Assembly (NCBI GenBank): GCA_032718475.1
Contig: JAUCBJ010002801.1
Span: 1 to 64,000, forward strand
Source of the DNA: Nemertoderma westbladi
Lineage: Eukaryota > Xenacoelomorpha > Nemertodermatida > Nemertodermatidae
Reading direction: 5' to 3'
DNA: 64,000 nucleotides
The notes below the pieces were generated by a model. The model saw only the letters and a program-made list of their open reading frames with translations. It was not told where the DNA came from and did not search any database. Made by a program: the position numbers and the translations under genes. Shown here in pieces: positions 22,696-32,502 of this stretch. The number at the start of each line of letters is the position of its first letter. The first letter of the stretch is position 1.

Positions 22696-23845
22696 TGTTC
22701 GCGCTTTTAAGACCTTTGGCAGTTTAACCCGCCAAATCTATATGTCTTCTAGGTTATAAATCTACTCCAGCCTATGACAAGTATTGAACACCTATAATAA
22801 TTCTAACATTAGCCAAAGCCAGTCTGTGCGCGACCATTCACCCGCTGGATATACCCGGGAGACTGGATTTGGATGCTTTAATTTGATTGCGGTGCAGGCC
22901 TACCGTACTATTCGATTGATCGTTAATATATAATCTCTGACGAATATTATTCACTTTCGGGAAATATTAGCAGTTCCTTTAGGACGTGGCGCTCTATCTA
23001 TTTAAACAGAGCTATGACTTACACTATACACAACAGTATGTCTTATAGATCACCAAAGTGCATTCTTTAGGAAATGCTTTGTTACTCGGTCAAGCACACA
23101 CAGACTATTGCACACAACTGCACACTGAATTGCCGACATTCACTGATTTTAATCATATATAAAGAGAATAACAACCGACATTTGTAGGGCCTATTAAGTA
23201 GCATTGAACTCACTACAAACCACGATAATGTATGTCGCAAATTGTTATATGTAACCGGTCTCTCTAACCTTAGTGTATCAAGAAGATTGGGTTTTCGGAT
23301 CGTTATCAATATTCTTCCCAATAATAATATGTAAACGAACGATACAATTAACAACACAGTAAATAGCAGTAAATAATGCGGCGAAAAGCAGTTTACGTCA
23401 GGGTGAGCTTTTACAGATGCCGAGTTGACCAAGTTAACCGAGACCGAGACCGAGACCGAGTTAACAGTTTGATGATCTAATAATTAAAGACGCTCTAATG
23501 TCAGAAAACATTCCCCGGCCGGTGTTCTAGGCGTGGGGGAAACGTCAGTACTGAATCCTGTAATTCTGCTGTACAGCTTTTACACAAAGAGGGAATCTCT
23601 GATTGGTCGAATGGCCAAAGGCTCCACGTGGACACAGCTGATAGATGTCGTCATTTTGAGCTGAGCAGAACAAAGAACCAAGGCAAGGCTCCGGGCAAAC
23701 TACACGTGTAAAGCTCAGCCGTTAGCTGTCGTCATAGTAACGACACTGTTTCAAGAGGATCTAGGGCGTTGCGTCATAGAATTGCTACTTATGTCCTCTA
23801 AAGTACACATACAGAAGAAATAGCTTTTATGTCCCCTAAAAACAC
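22696..23845 (-). repeat. 5' LTR of copy C, truncated at its outer end
   Basis: Matches 12148-13290 almost base for base and ends (minus strand) in GCGCGAACA at 22696. The first hundred or so bases of the LTR are missing; identity stops at 23845, where the tail of the LINE begins. Confidence 0.9.
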
Positions 23846-24534
23846 GGTTCATTTCATTTCTTTGTTTAATTCGCATGTAGCGACAAAATAATAAACATGA
23901 TAAAAAATGTGCACGCATTAATTACACATGTGTGAAATAATCCAGTTAAATATTGCACAATTGTAGAGAGATATATATATATTTAAAGATACACCCCCAG
24001 CCGGGGTAAGGTATATGATAGAGTGTTCAAGACAAATTCTGCAGAAAAATAGCAATAAGTAAAATCGATTAAACGAAAGACCTTATAGTGGTTTTGAAAA
24101 TAAGTGCTTTAAATAAAATTAATGTTTGAATATACTATATTAAAAAGAAAGATACAGTAGCTGGTCCTTATTGATTTTATTGAATTTCCCATCAGCTGCT
24201 TATGTGGAGTACGCCTACTGCAAGAGTGACTAAGATACCAAAGTATATAATAAACATATACAATAAGCATACTGTAGTATAATTGTAACTATACCAGATC
24301 AACTAATATCATCATTTGATTTAATTCGCACGAGGCGACAATACCGGGTAAATGTAAATAAAAATGCACGCAAATGCACAATAAAAACAGCTGGCTAAAA
24401 ATATAAAGTATGTGATTAGAATATGGATTGATATTATGTATATGTATTGATGATATAGGGATTGATATTATTATATATATGATATGGATTAAGATTGATA
24501 GAATCCAAATAAAATCATAGTCAGACAAAGCGAA
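23846..24534 (-). other. 3' untranslated region of LINE 3
   Basis: AT-rich sequence after the RT stop codon. A box of the type GCGAATTAAA/GTCGCC occurs twice, near 23880-23905 and 24315-24345, each next to a TGCACGCA word, suggesting a partial tandem duplication of the 3' end. The extreme end on the minus strand is GAAATGAAATGAACC. Confidence 0.55.
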
Positions 24535-26718
24535 TTATCGGTCAAAGTATTGCTGGATCCGCCTTCTTTTGGTACTAAAGGGAACATTGCACCTAAAGCA
24601 GTTTTGGATGAAATTCACCCCACCCAATTCTGGGATTGTAAGTGATCCCGACTCGACCCGTGTCCTAAGTTGTCTCCTGTCATACCTGGCCGTGCAGAGA
24701 GACCTTACGCTTGGAAGTGGATACAGGGAGCTGCAAGTTTGCTGACAAGAGCTCAGACCACCATGGGATTTAATTGTTGAGTGAGAAAGGTATCGACAGA
24801 CAAGAAAGTTACATTCTGTGGCATTCGGACCATTGCAGGCACGTTGCAAGCAGCACATGTTGTCATAAGCGATCACAGCGGAGATTGGAGTTGTGTTAGT
24901 AATCTTGTGCAAAACAGCATTTGGCACGTAACAGCTTACGTGCATCAGTCCACGCAGCACCTTCCTATAGGAAATGTCAAGTTCGCGCAGTTCCTTGTCA
25001 GTTAGCCGTCCCACCAGGAATCTCATCTTGTACAGTAGCGATGGGACCGCCGCTGTGTTCCATAGAGCGAAGAGTGTGCTCGGGTTTATTCTCCTTGCGG
25101 TCCAACCCTTCTGGTGGAAGGTCTCTGAGATTATTGTTAGATATCGTTTGAGTTCCTTCAATACTGCGGTCCTTTGTATATTTAGTGAGACGCCAAGGAA
25201 TGATAATGACTTTGTTGGCTGTATAAGTACACCATTTATTTTAAGAAAACATGGAATCCCCTGACCATTACGTCCAGATCCTAGGATATAAGTCCATTCT
25301 GTCTTTGAGCCTTCCACAGATAGACCCACACGTGCGAGTTCACGAGAGATTATCACTATCATATCTTCTAGATCCTTAACTGACTCCCCGGTTAAAAATA
25401 GATCATCCGCGTAACAAAAGAGATGAGAGTATGATGCCAGTTTTCCTGGACCGAATCCCGATTCCTTCAGTTTATCTGGTAAGAATCCGATATAGAAGGT
25501 GAATAGTACAGGTGAGATTAATGAACCTTGCTTGAGGCCACGAGTCAACTTGATTCCAATGGACTCAACCAACTCCCCAAATTTCAGATGAATCATTGTT
25601 TTCCTATAGTAGTCAAGCAGGACTGCACAGATATGGGGATTTAATACTTCCAGTAGCTTGTCATGGAGAACATGAAATTCGACACTGTCGAATGCTGACT
25701 TGATGTCCAGCTTGCACAGGATTGAATTCCTCCCATTTTCCCGTTGCATCTCCAATTGTTCCATGATTACTGCTAGTGCAATATCTGTACCCAACCTTTT
25801 CCTATAGGCGAATTGCGAGCGGGGTTTAGGAAGTGCCATGAGGTATTCTGACAGAATCACAGCCTCAAACACTTTGGAAAGAATGCTTATAGAGGCGATA
25901 GGCCTGAATGAGTTGGTTTTTAGTGGATCCCTTTGTTTTCCTTTGAAAATGTTTGTGACTACAGTCCTGCCAAAGCAAGAGGGGACCTTGCCCAGTCTGA
26001 GACAGGCATTCAATAGCTTGGCTATTGTGTCTGTAGCAATGTCCAGACTTACTAGGAGTATGTGCTCTATTACTAAAGATCCAAAATCTGGCGCTTTCCC
26101 TGGGGATATGGCTAGGATAGCCCTCCGTACTGTAGCTTTGGACACCGAAGGAATGTTACTGTGCTGGCACGCCACTGATATATTATGCTCCACTTCCCGT
26201 GTAAGATTTTCGTTTGCATCTGCCTGTGCTGCTTCTTGATATTGTTTAATTAGTTTCTCTTCGACATCCTTATTCGGGCTAATCATGGCCCTTGGGTTGA
26301 TATTCCTCCAGAAATTTCGTGGATCCTTCTTTTCCAGCTGAGTGATTTTTTCCACTTCTTGAGTTTCTTTATTGCGGAGGAGCCAGTTCTTGAGTCGCCT
26401 GACCCCACGTTTGGACTCCTTATATGATTCCTCTAACTTTGTACTTAAGACGCAGTCAGGTGCTGCTATTTTCCACAGTGAGTGTAGCTGTTTTGTTTGC
26501 CTTGACCGCTGGGCCAAATTGGCAGATTTTATTCGGTGCTGGTGTCCTTGGCGCCTGTTCTTTTTTATTGGTATATGTTCTAATGAAGCTGTGAGAAATA
26601 TTTGTTCAAGCTGGACTGCCGCTGGTTCCAAGTTGGCCTCCTTCCAGGTTGCGCTAGCATGTTGTGTTGCCCAGAACTCTTCTAACTTGGTACTAACACT
26701 CTGGTTATAATCTGACAA
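24535..26718 (-). CDS. LINE 3 reverse transcriptase (ORF2 C-terminal part)
   Basis: A 727-residue frame with a full RT series. RT domain 1 has GKAPDFGSLVIEHI and later SFRPIASISILSKVFE. Motif A is KLDIKSAFDSVEFH near residue 342. Motif B is LKQGSLISPVLFTFYIG. The catalytic CYADDLF box is near residue 436, followed by FLGVSLNIQ. The C-terminal part is Cys/His-rich (CCLQRAC, HGGLSSCQQTC), possibly a nucleic-acid-binding knuckle. It performs target-primed reverse transcription in the nucleus. The listed start is only the first Met after an in-frame TGA at about 26731; upstream the same frame encodes the endonuclease. Confidence 0.9.
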   Translation of the reverse strand: MSDYNQSVSTKLEEFWATQHASATWKEANLEPAAVQLEQIFLTASLEHIPIKKNRRQGHQHRIKSANLAQRSRQTKQLHSLWKIAAPDCVLSTKLEESYKESKRGVRRLKNWLLRNKETQEVEKITQLEKKDPRNFWRNINPRAMISPNKDVEEKLIKQYQEAAQADANENLTREVEHNISVACQHSNIPSVSKATVRRAILAISPGKAPDFGSLVIEHILLVSLDIATDTIAKLLNACLRLGKVPSCFGRTVVTNIFKGKQRDPLKTNSFRPIASISILSKVFEAVILSEYLMALPKPRSQFAYRKRLGTDIALAVIMEQLEMQRENGRNSILCKLDIKSAFDSVEFHVLHDKLLEVLNPHICAVLLDYYRKTMIHLKFGELVESIGIKLTRGLKQGSLISPVLFTFYIGFLPDKLKESGFGPGKLASYSHLFCYADDLFLTGESVKDLEDMIVIISRELARVGLSVEGSKTEWTYILGSGRNGQGIPCFLKINGVLIQPTKSLSFLGVSLNIQRTAVLKELKRYLTIISETFHQKGWTARRINPSTLFALWNTAAVPSLLYKMRFLVGRLTDKELRELDISYRKVLRGLMHVSCYVPNAVLHKITNTTPISAVIAYDNMCCLQRACNGPNATECNFLVCRYLSHSTIKSHGGLSSCQQTCSSLYPLPSVRSLCTARYDRRQLRTRVESGSLTIPELGGVNFIQNCFRCNVPFSTKRRRIQQYFDR

Positions 26719-26733
26719 CTGTTGGGGCGTTGC

Positions 26734-27606
26734 TCAGTCCCAGTTAAACCGCGTTTGTTTAGTTTTCTTCCGTCCTTGGGTGGGCTTGATTCGAGTATTG
26801 ACATTGCCTTTATCCATGATCGATATGTTAGCAATTACAGGTCTGTGGTCTGAGCAGTTTATAATTCCATCTTGGTCAGGATTATCATCAAGGACTTCGC
26901 CATTGGTAATGAGTGACCTTCCTGTCTTTGTTGTAAGAATATGGTCAATATAGGATGAGGAAGTTGGCCCTGCATACGTGGATAATGGACCTGAGAAGCA
27001 ACTGTATGTATCCGCTGCAAAAAGGTGTTGTTCATGCAGGAAGCGGGATAAGCGCTTCCCACGGGTGGATGCATTGTACCTATTGTATCGGGGTCCTTGT
27101 GTAGATCCGAGGTCTCCGTTTGTGTCTGACAGAATGAATGGAATAGCATCAGAGTTATTAAGCAGTAAGGATTCCAGGCGATTCAGGTGGTGTTCATATT
27201 CATCGGTTGGTTTGCTGGCATCCGGAGCATAACTGGAAATTAGCAGGAGTTTGCCCAGTGAGCTGACTGTGTTTGCTTTTATCCCGATTATGTCGTCCCC
27301 AGATTCAACTATTGATATGTTAGTGAATACATTCCTTCTATAAAAGAGGGCCACCCCACCAGCACATCGTTTCCTGTGTGGGTTACCCATTCGCCCCCCT
27401 ACTACATGTAAATACTCAAAGTCCTTATTTAACATTGATAGATGTAGGCGTGATTGTAGTTCGTCCAGCCATGTCTCTTGTATTGCAAGTACATCCGTCT
27501 TTTCCAGTAAGTGGTTGATGAAATCCCAGCTGCTTGAGAAGCCATGGCAGTTGAATGTTGCGATTCTCAGGTTTTTAGGTGCGTCCCCCCTGGTACCCTT
27601 TTCATT
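26734..27606 (-). CDS. LINE 3 AP-endonuclease (ORF2 N-terminal part)
   Basis: Read from about 27606 the frame opens with RIATFNCHGFSSSW, followed by AIQETW, the APE start and Glu box. It continues through SSYAPDA, a DTNGDLG segment where GDFN is usual, SSYIDHIL and NCSDHRPV. The last is the catalytic SDH box. The frame ends in TGA at about 26731 and RT continues in the same frame. The start of ORF2 overlaps the end of ORF1 (stop at 27608) in another frame and has no good ATG before 27435, so translation may depend on re-initiation or frameshifting, or the ATG has been lost. Confidence 0.85.
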   Translation of the reverse strand, partial: NEKGTRGDAPKNLRIATFNCHGFSSSWDFINHLLEKTDVLAIQETWLDELQSRLHLSMLNKDFEYLHVVGGRMGNPHRKRCAGGVALFYRRNVFTNISIVESGDDIIGIKANTVSSLGKLLLISSYAPDASKPTDEYEHHLNRLESLLLNNSDAIPFILSDTNGDLGSTQGPRYNRYNASTRGKRLSRFLHEQHLFAADTYSCFSGPLSTYAGPTSSSYIDHILTTKTGRSLITNGEVLDDNPDQDGIINCSDHRPVIANISIMDKGNVNTRIKPTQGRKKTKQTRFNWD

Positions 27607-27607
27607 G

Positions 27608-30511
27608 TTAAACCCGCCGATTGGATTGGTGGGTGCCAGGGGACCATTCCCTGACTCTGTCTCCTCTGTACCCCCACGATGAGTTCATTTGTAGGTTTGG
27701 TAGGTTCCCTCTGTCGCAGCATCTAATGTTGCTTGGCCAGAAGTCATGCTTAAGGGTCTTAAGTTTATCTTTAATATCAATAGTGGCCCGGATTCGTTTT
27801 GATTGGGGGTTAAGACCAGATAAGCTGGTTGTTGTGCGCTGTACCATTACTCCTCTGCGTTCTAGGTAGTTAGTGACATCAGCTTCATTCTCGCACTGGT
27901 GGAGACCCGTGATGTATATGACTGCTGGATTTCGTACCTGCTTAATGCTGGTTCTTCTAATCTCCCGTTTCCCATTGTGGTTGAGGTTGCAGGGTTTGGA
28001 GTTAACATAGTCCTTCCTCTGCCTGTGTAAGCTGGTGCTTATATCCTCTTGGGATCTGAGTGGCTCCTTTCTCGTTTCCCTGGTTATGTTGTTGCAGTAT
28101 GGATTAGCTTCTCGGGATAGTAGTTCATACTTGTTGCTTGTCTGGGTTTTGTTTATGACATCTTTAGTTTTACTGTCAGTCCTACCATGTCGTTTTGCTT
28201 GTGGTCTTGGTCTATTGTTACTTTTAATTCTACTGCAGTCAGAACTGATGGTGTCGATCACAATTAATTCTTCCAAATCGCTCCGAGGCGGACTCTTGTT
28301 TTCTCCTTCATATATTTTCTTATGACTTCGTCTTTTACCAGTGATGTCGACCAAGCTATTGTTCTCCTTGGATTTATCTTGAATCAACTTAATCTTTTTG
28401 TTCATTATTTGCCCTTGAATAGAAATGTTTCTGTTATTATTTACTGACACTTGAGGTTGCATTATTTTGTCAGTGTGTGGCTTCATTACAGACATTATTT
28501 TTGCCTCTAGGATTAAGCGAGCACCCCGTTCTTCGTTCAGGTCTTCCTTAATCCGTTTATTTTCCTCCTCCATTGTGTCTACATTATTCTCCAGGGAGCA
28601 GATCCTGGCTTGTAAGGCTGCAACGGAAGATATAAGGTCTGATCTTAATTGTTCTAATGATATTGCTGATGGAGAGGTTTCTGTTTGCACTTTTTTCTTC
28701 AGACGTTTTCGAGCCGCATCTGTCAGGTTTCCAACCTGGATTGCAAGTAACAGTTCATATATGTCCAGCGAAACCTCGCTAGGTGAGCCACGCTGCCTGA
28801 GCTCAAGAGTGACCTGTTGTGTTGGGGCCATGAGCTGCACCACCTCTGCGAATAACTTAGTTCTAATATTTAATCGGTGCTCTGATGAGAAAGTATTTAG
28901 TCTTTTTAATGTTGCTTTCTTAGAGCCCAAGAGGAGGGAAGACATGATATTGCTGGTTGAATCTGATGAATCCTGGCAAGATGGTTGTATATTCCCGGAT
29001 AAGGTAGGTGTGCCAGGATCCCCACAAGACAGGTTGTTAGGGTTATCCGTGGATCTATGACTGGCATTACCTAGGATTGGCCAGGTGGTGTTTGTCTGAT
29101 GGCCATGGGTTATAGGTGTCGGGTTTGATGCCACTGCCATAAAGGATGATGGCGGCACCAGCTGATGTGATGTGGGTGTACAAATGAGGTCACTGTCGAT
29201 TTTGACATCTTTAATGACACCTTCCAACCATTTGCGTATACCCCCATTAAGTTTTTGGAATACATCTTTAGCACCTGTGGCTAAGTAAATGGCATATATG
29301 CAGATAAACGGGCCACAGTCGTGGCCATTGGATTGACTTGGGATTTCGCGGTGGCGCATTTCTACTTGCCATTCCGGACCTGCAACTCCTTTGACTCTAT
29401 GAATCAAGTTGAGCAGGTTGCATAATATGGACTGATTTATGCCGCTATAATCTCTTTTGATTGGGCAAAAAGAGTATAGTTTCCTGGTGGTCACTTCTGC
29501 AATGTGTAAAGTATACTGGCTGTTGGTGCACTCAGGGAAGAATATTAATTCCTCAGTCTCTAGGTCACAGCTACTTGTGATGTATCTTACTGCGGCAGAT
29601 ACATCGAATTTGTCTTGGCTCAACTTGAGGCACAGTGAACTGTCAACAGAGCGTATGTGTGGGAAATGTCTCTCCAGTAAGCCAAAGAAGCAGTCTATTA
29701 TACCGGTAGTTACTAACGAGGTTCCCTGCAAACTTTCCATATCAAGACCACCTTGCACTGGGTTGAATAGTGGTTTTGGTGAGTGTCTACGTGGCTTTGT
29801 GATAGCCTTCACTACATCTAATTCATTGAAACCAGGTTCAATGTCGGCATGAAAGATGCCTTCTAGTACTGAGTCACTATCTTCTTCCATGATGCTTAGT
29901 CCTGGTCTGGTGGGTCTGCCTTCTTCGTGAGATACATTTTCATTCACTGAACTGGTGGGCTTGGGTTCATTATATAGAGTATCGCTCAGTGGTTGGAACT
30001 CTGGGCTATTTGGATTTAATATGTGTGCGCTAGCCTTTATTGCTGTTGGCTGTGACTTCTGGAAGAAATCGGTAATTTTCTTCACCTTTCTGCTGCTGCT
30101 TCGATTGCATATAGCTATGCATTCTACTCCCGGGGAAGACACTGCATGGTTGTGAGTGGTAGAATTTCCTGGTGGACCTGCAACTCCTTCTGGGATAGTG
30201 TTGGTAAAAAGAGGGCTTATTGGATCAGCAATTGACCCAGCATTGTCGAGACATGTGACCTTGGGTTCGCTTGCAATGCCTTGACCTATAGGGTTAGTTG
30301 ATGGGGCTGTAGCGTACTGTTGGTCTGTGGTGTGGTTGTTTTTTGGGCGTGGGTATGCATTTATGGTGATATATCTGGGCTTCCAGGTGAGGTCATCCTG
30401 GAGGTCATCCACTCTGTGTATCAGTGTCTCCTGCCCAGTTACTGCACCTTGAATAGAATTGGAACACATGTGGTCCCCATAGTTCTCCTCTGGTCCCTGC
30501 AAATTTGCCAC
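27608..30511 (-). CDS. LINE 3 ORF1 protein with Ulp1-like domain
   Basis: A 967-residue frame. At about residues 255-420 it has the layout of an Ulp1/C48 SUMO-protease domain: an N-terminal helical stretch (GIIDCFFGLLE), a strand region (YTLHIAEVTTRKLYSF) and the IPSQSNGHDCGPF box, which has the oxyanion Gln and catalytic Cys-Gly. The usual His-Trp pair and the Asp of the YDS box look substituted, so activity is doubtful. A coiled coil lies near residues 620-690 and an RRM-like segment (VIYITGLHQCENEADV) near 880. ORF1 proteins bind element RNA. Upstream frames at 30684-30439 and 31539-30709 are its N-terminal part beyond a frameshift. Confidence 0.8.
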   Translation of the reverse strand: MANLQGPEENYGDHMCSNSIQGAVTGQETLIHRVDDLQDDLTWKPRYITINAYPRPKNNHTTDQQYATAPSTNPIGQGIASEPKVTCLDNAGSIADPISPLFTNTIPEGVAGPPGNSTTHNHAVSSPGVECIAICNRSSSRKVKKITDFFQKSQPTAIKASAHILNPNSPEFQPLSDTLYNEPKPTSSVNENVSHEEGRPTRPGLSIMEEDSDSVLEGIFHADIEPGFNELDVVKAITKPRRHSPKPLFNPVQGGLDMESLQGTSLVTTGIIDCFFGLLERHFPHIRSVDSSLCLKLSQDKFDVSAAVRYITSSCDLETEELIFFPECTNSQYTLHIAEVTTRKLYSFCPIKRDYSGINQSILCNLLNLIHRVKGVAGPEWQVEMRHREIPSQSNGHDCGPFICIYAIYLATGAKDVFQKLNGGIRKWLEGVIKDVKIDSDLICTPTSHQLVPPSSFMAVASNPTPITHGHQTNTTWPILGNASHRSTDNPNNLSCGDPGTPTLSGNIQPSCQDSSDSTSNIMSSLLLGSKKATLKRLNTFSSEHRLNIRTKLFAEVVQLMAPTQQVTLELRQRGSPSEVSLDIYELLLAIQVGNLTDAARKRLKKKVQTETSPSAISLEQLRSDLISSVAALQARICSLENNVDTMEEENKRIKEDLNEERGARLILEAKIMSVMKPHTDKIMQPQVSVNNNRNISIQGQIMNKKIKLIQDKSKENNSLVDITGKRRSHKKIYEGENKSPPRSDLEELIVIDTISSDCSRIKSNNRPRPQAKRHGRTDSKTKDVINKTQTSNKYELLSREANPYCNNITRETRKEPLRSQEDISTSLHRQRKDYVNSKPCNLNHNGKREIRRTSIKQVRNPAVIYITGLHQCENEADVTNYLERRGVMVQRTTTSLSGLNPQSKRIRATIDIKDKLKTLKHDFWPSNIRCCDRGNLPNLQMNSSWGYRGDRVREWSPGTHQSNRRV

Positions 30512-30684
30512 CTCTGAGCATGTATTAGCATCCCCCTGAGAATCGAGTTGCAGGAGGCAGCATCAGGTTCATTTCTTCCCAGATAAACATCATTGTTGAC
30601 CACCTCAGAGATGAATGCTTCCTTTAGTATGTCAACCTTACCTTGTCCGCTAAGTCGCTCTAATCCACTCTCTGATATATCCAT
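30439..30684 (-). pseudogene. LINE 3 ORF1 N-terminal segment, frameshifted
   Basis: An 81-residue frame that overlaps the start of the 967-residue frame in a different register. It lies in the same frame as 30709-31539, from which it is divided by a single TAG at about 30709-30711. The simplest reading is one ORF1 of about 1,300 codons, broken by that stop and by an indel near 30500. No domain is recognised in it. Confidence 0.55.
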
Positions 30685-30708
30685 GAATGGTGGGCAATCT
30701 GGGATCAG

Positions 30709-31539
30709 CTAACCAGGCTGCGTCAAAGAGAAACTATCAGTCACTGTTATAGACACTGGAGAAGGTGGGTCGCTGGTTGCGGCTGCACCTTGATCTGCAT
30801 TCACATCATTTTGATCTGCAATCGGCTCTATTGCTCTATTAGGTTCTATTGCGTCTGGTGAGTCATTAACCTGTCTGGGATTGTAGGGTATTGACTTAGG
30901 AAGGGCACCTTGGCTCCTGGTATGCGGTCTGGTTGCCTGGCATTTCTTCCCAAGCTGCTGCCAGTAACCAGGACCCCTCTTAGCTCGGCGAACAGCTGTA
31001 CTTACCAGTGGTTGTTTGGCTGCTGATATAGTAGTGGTAACACAGTTACTATAACTAGTAAATATAGAAATATTATTAGGTATACGCACCAAAAAGTTTG
31101 TATTTGTAACTGGGATAGGGCTAGTACCAGCGCCAAACTTGGAGCCATTGTTTGTGCTTTCCTGACGCACCCGAGCCGGGTCATTGGCTGTATGGTTACC
31201 CGGGCCTAACCAGCTTGGGTGTGCAGTATTGTAAACGCCGCCAGAATGGGGTGGTTTCATATGGATAGGTGTAGTAGTCGTCCTATTGCACCAGCTACCA
31301 CCATCTGCTGGGTCCTCAACCATAATAGCGTTATTCACAGAGTTTGTGGTGGTCGAGATTGGTGGGGACATTGGAGTCGTCATCTTACCCGTAGATGGAT
31401 CAGATCCTGAGACTATCATATTAAAGTTGTCGTTCCAGTTTTCAGGAAGACACATGTGTACTTTAGCGGACATAACAAGCCATTTTATGCCGCAATGCGC
31501 CAAAATACTCTTAATACAGTGTAGTTCAGATGACGACAT
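30709..31539 (-). pseudogene. LINE 3 ORF1 N-terminal region fused to antisense LTR
   Basis: A 276-residue low-complexity frame rich in Ser, Thr, Pro and Asn, of the disordered type common at LINE ORF1 N-termini, with a short basic patch (VRRAKRGPG). The first 28 or so residues are read from antisense LTR sequence of copy A (31455-31539), so the Met at 31539 is not the native start. The genuine start was probably lost at the junction. It ends at a TAG near 30709. Confidence 0.6.
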
Positions 31540-32502
31540 CTATCAGCTGATATGTCGACGTGGAGCTTTTTGGCTTTCTTTGTTTAGGCTCACTCACTCG
31601 ACCAATCAGAGCGATTTTCATTTTATTTGCACAGAAGCCTCCGGGAAATCGCGCAATGCATTATGGTCTTTGTTTACCTTTTTTCCTGAGCCTAGAACAT
31701 CGGCTGTGGAATTATTCTGTGTTTCAGACTTTAGCCAAACATTAGAACGGCTTTGATCATAGAAACGTATAACTGTTATCTAATCAAATCTATCTACCAC
31801 CTATCATATCATAACTATACGTACCTTTCACCGCATTATTTTACTGCTATTTACTGTCTGTTATTAATTGTTATCAGTTGATGGAATGTTGCTATATTTG
31901 GAGAATATCGATAAATAATCATAAAACCCCAATCTTCTTGATATACTAAAGGTTACATATAGCAATTGCGACTTACATTATAGTGGTTTTGAGTGAATTG
32001 AATGCTATTTCATAGGCCCTACATGTGTCAGTTGCTGTTCTCCTTATATATGATTAAAATTAGTGAAGGTCGGCAGATCAGTGTGCAGCAGTGTGCGGTA
32101 TTGTACATGAGTGTGATAGATAACAAAGCATTTCCTAAAGAATGCGTTTTATACATAAAACATTAGCCATCCCGTTGTGTTTAGTGTAAGTCATAACTCT
32201 GTTCACATACTTAGAGCGCCACGTCCTAAAGGAACTGTTAATATTTCCCGAAAGTGAATAATATTTGTCAGAGATTATATATTAACGATCAATCGAATAG
32301 TACAGTAAGCCTACACTGCAATAAGGTCAGAGCATCCGAATCCAGTCTCCCTTAACCGTGGGTGAATGATCGCGCATAGGCTGGCTTTGGCTAATGTAAC
32401 TTTATGTGTATCAAATACTTGTTATAGGCTAAAGTCGATTTATAACCTAGAAGACACCTAAATTTGGCAGGTTAAACTGCTAAAGGTCTAAAAGCGCGAA
32501 CA
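31455..32502 (+). repeat. 5' LTR of copy A, 5'-truncated
   Basis: Aligns with the LTRs of copies B and C from about LTR position 135 to the GCGCGAACA end, but with many substitutions. It keeps the CCAAT box (31602-31606), the TTTCCCGAAAGTGAATAAT block, and the stem CCAGTCT/AGGCTGG (32342-32384), where a G-U pair replaces an A-U pair. The missing 5' part coincides with the junction to LINE 3. Confidence 0.85.
31602..31606 (+). promoter_or_regulatory. CCAAT box in LTR U3 (also at 49253 and 60815)
   Basis: A CCAATCAGA word, the typical NF-Y site, sits at the same LTR position in every LTR copy seen here, including the minus-strand copies of C, while surrounding bases vary. It is a likely proximal promoter element driving the element's transcription. 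No clear TATA box position is called. Confidence 0.45.

Larger units (their letters stand above)
12148..23845 (-). mobile_element. BEL/Pao element copy C, internally deleted
   Basis: Minus-strand element with a complete 3' LTR (13390-12148), a 5' LTR truncated at its outer end (23845-22696), a 2.2-kb 5' UTR, a long gag-protease frame, a short pol remnant, the structured non-coding tract and ORF3 remnants. RT, most of RNase H and all of integrase are gone. The two LTRs differ at only a few positions by eye, so the insertion is young. C shares its RT deletion junction with copy B. Confidence 0.9.
23846..31454 (-). mobile_element. Long APE-type LINE 3 with Ulp1-like protease in ORF1
   Basis: A minus-strand non-LTR retrotransposon of about 7.6 kb with ORF1 (31539-27608, one stop and one frameshift), ORF2 (EN about 27606-26734 and RT 26718-24535 in one frame, split by TGA) and a roughly 690-bp AT-rich 3' region ending in GAAATGAAATGAA. 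It is nearly complete and only lightly damaged. It is bracketed by two inverted truncated LTRs of the BEL/Pao family. The clade is uncertain. Confidence 0.85.
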
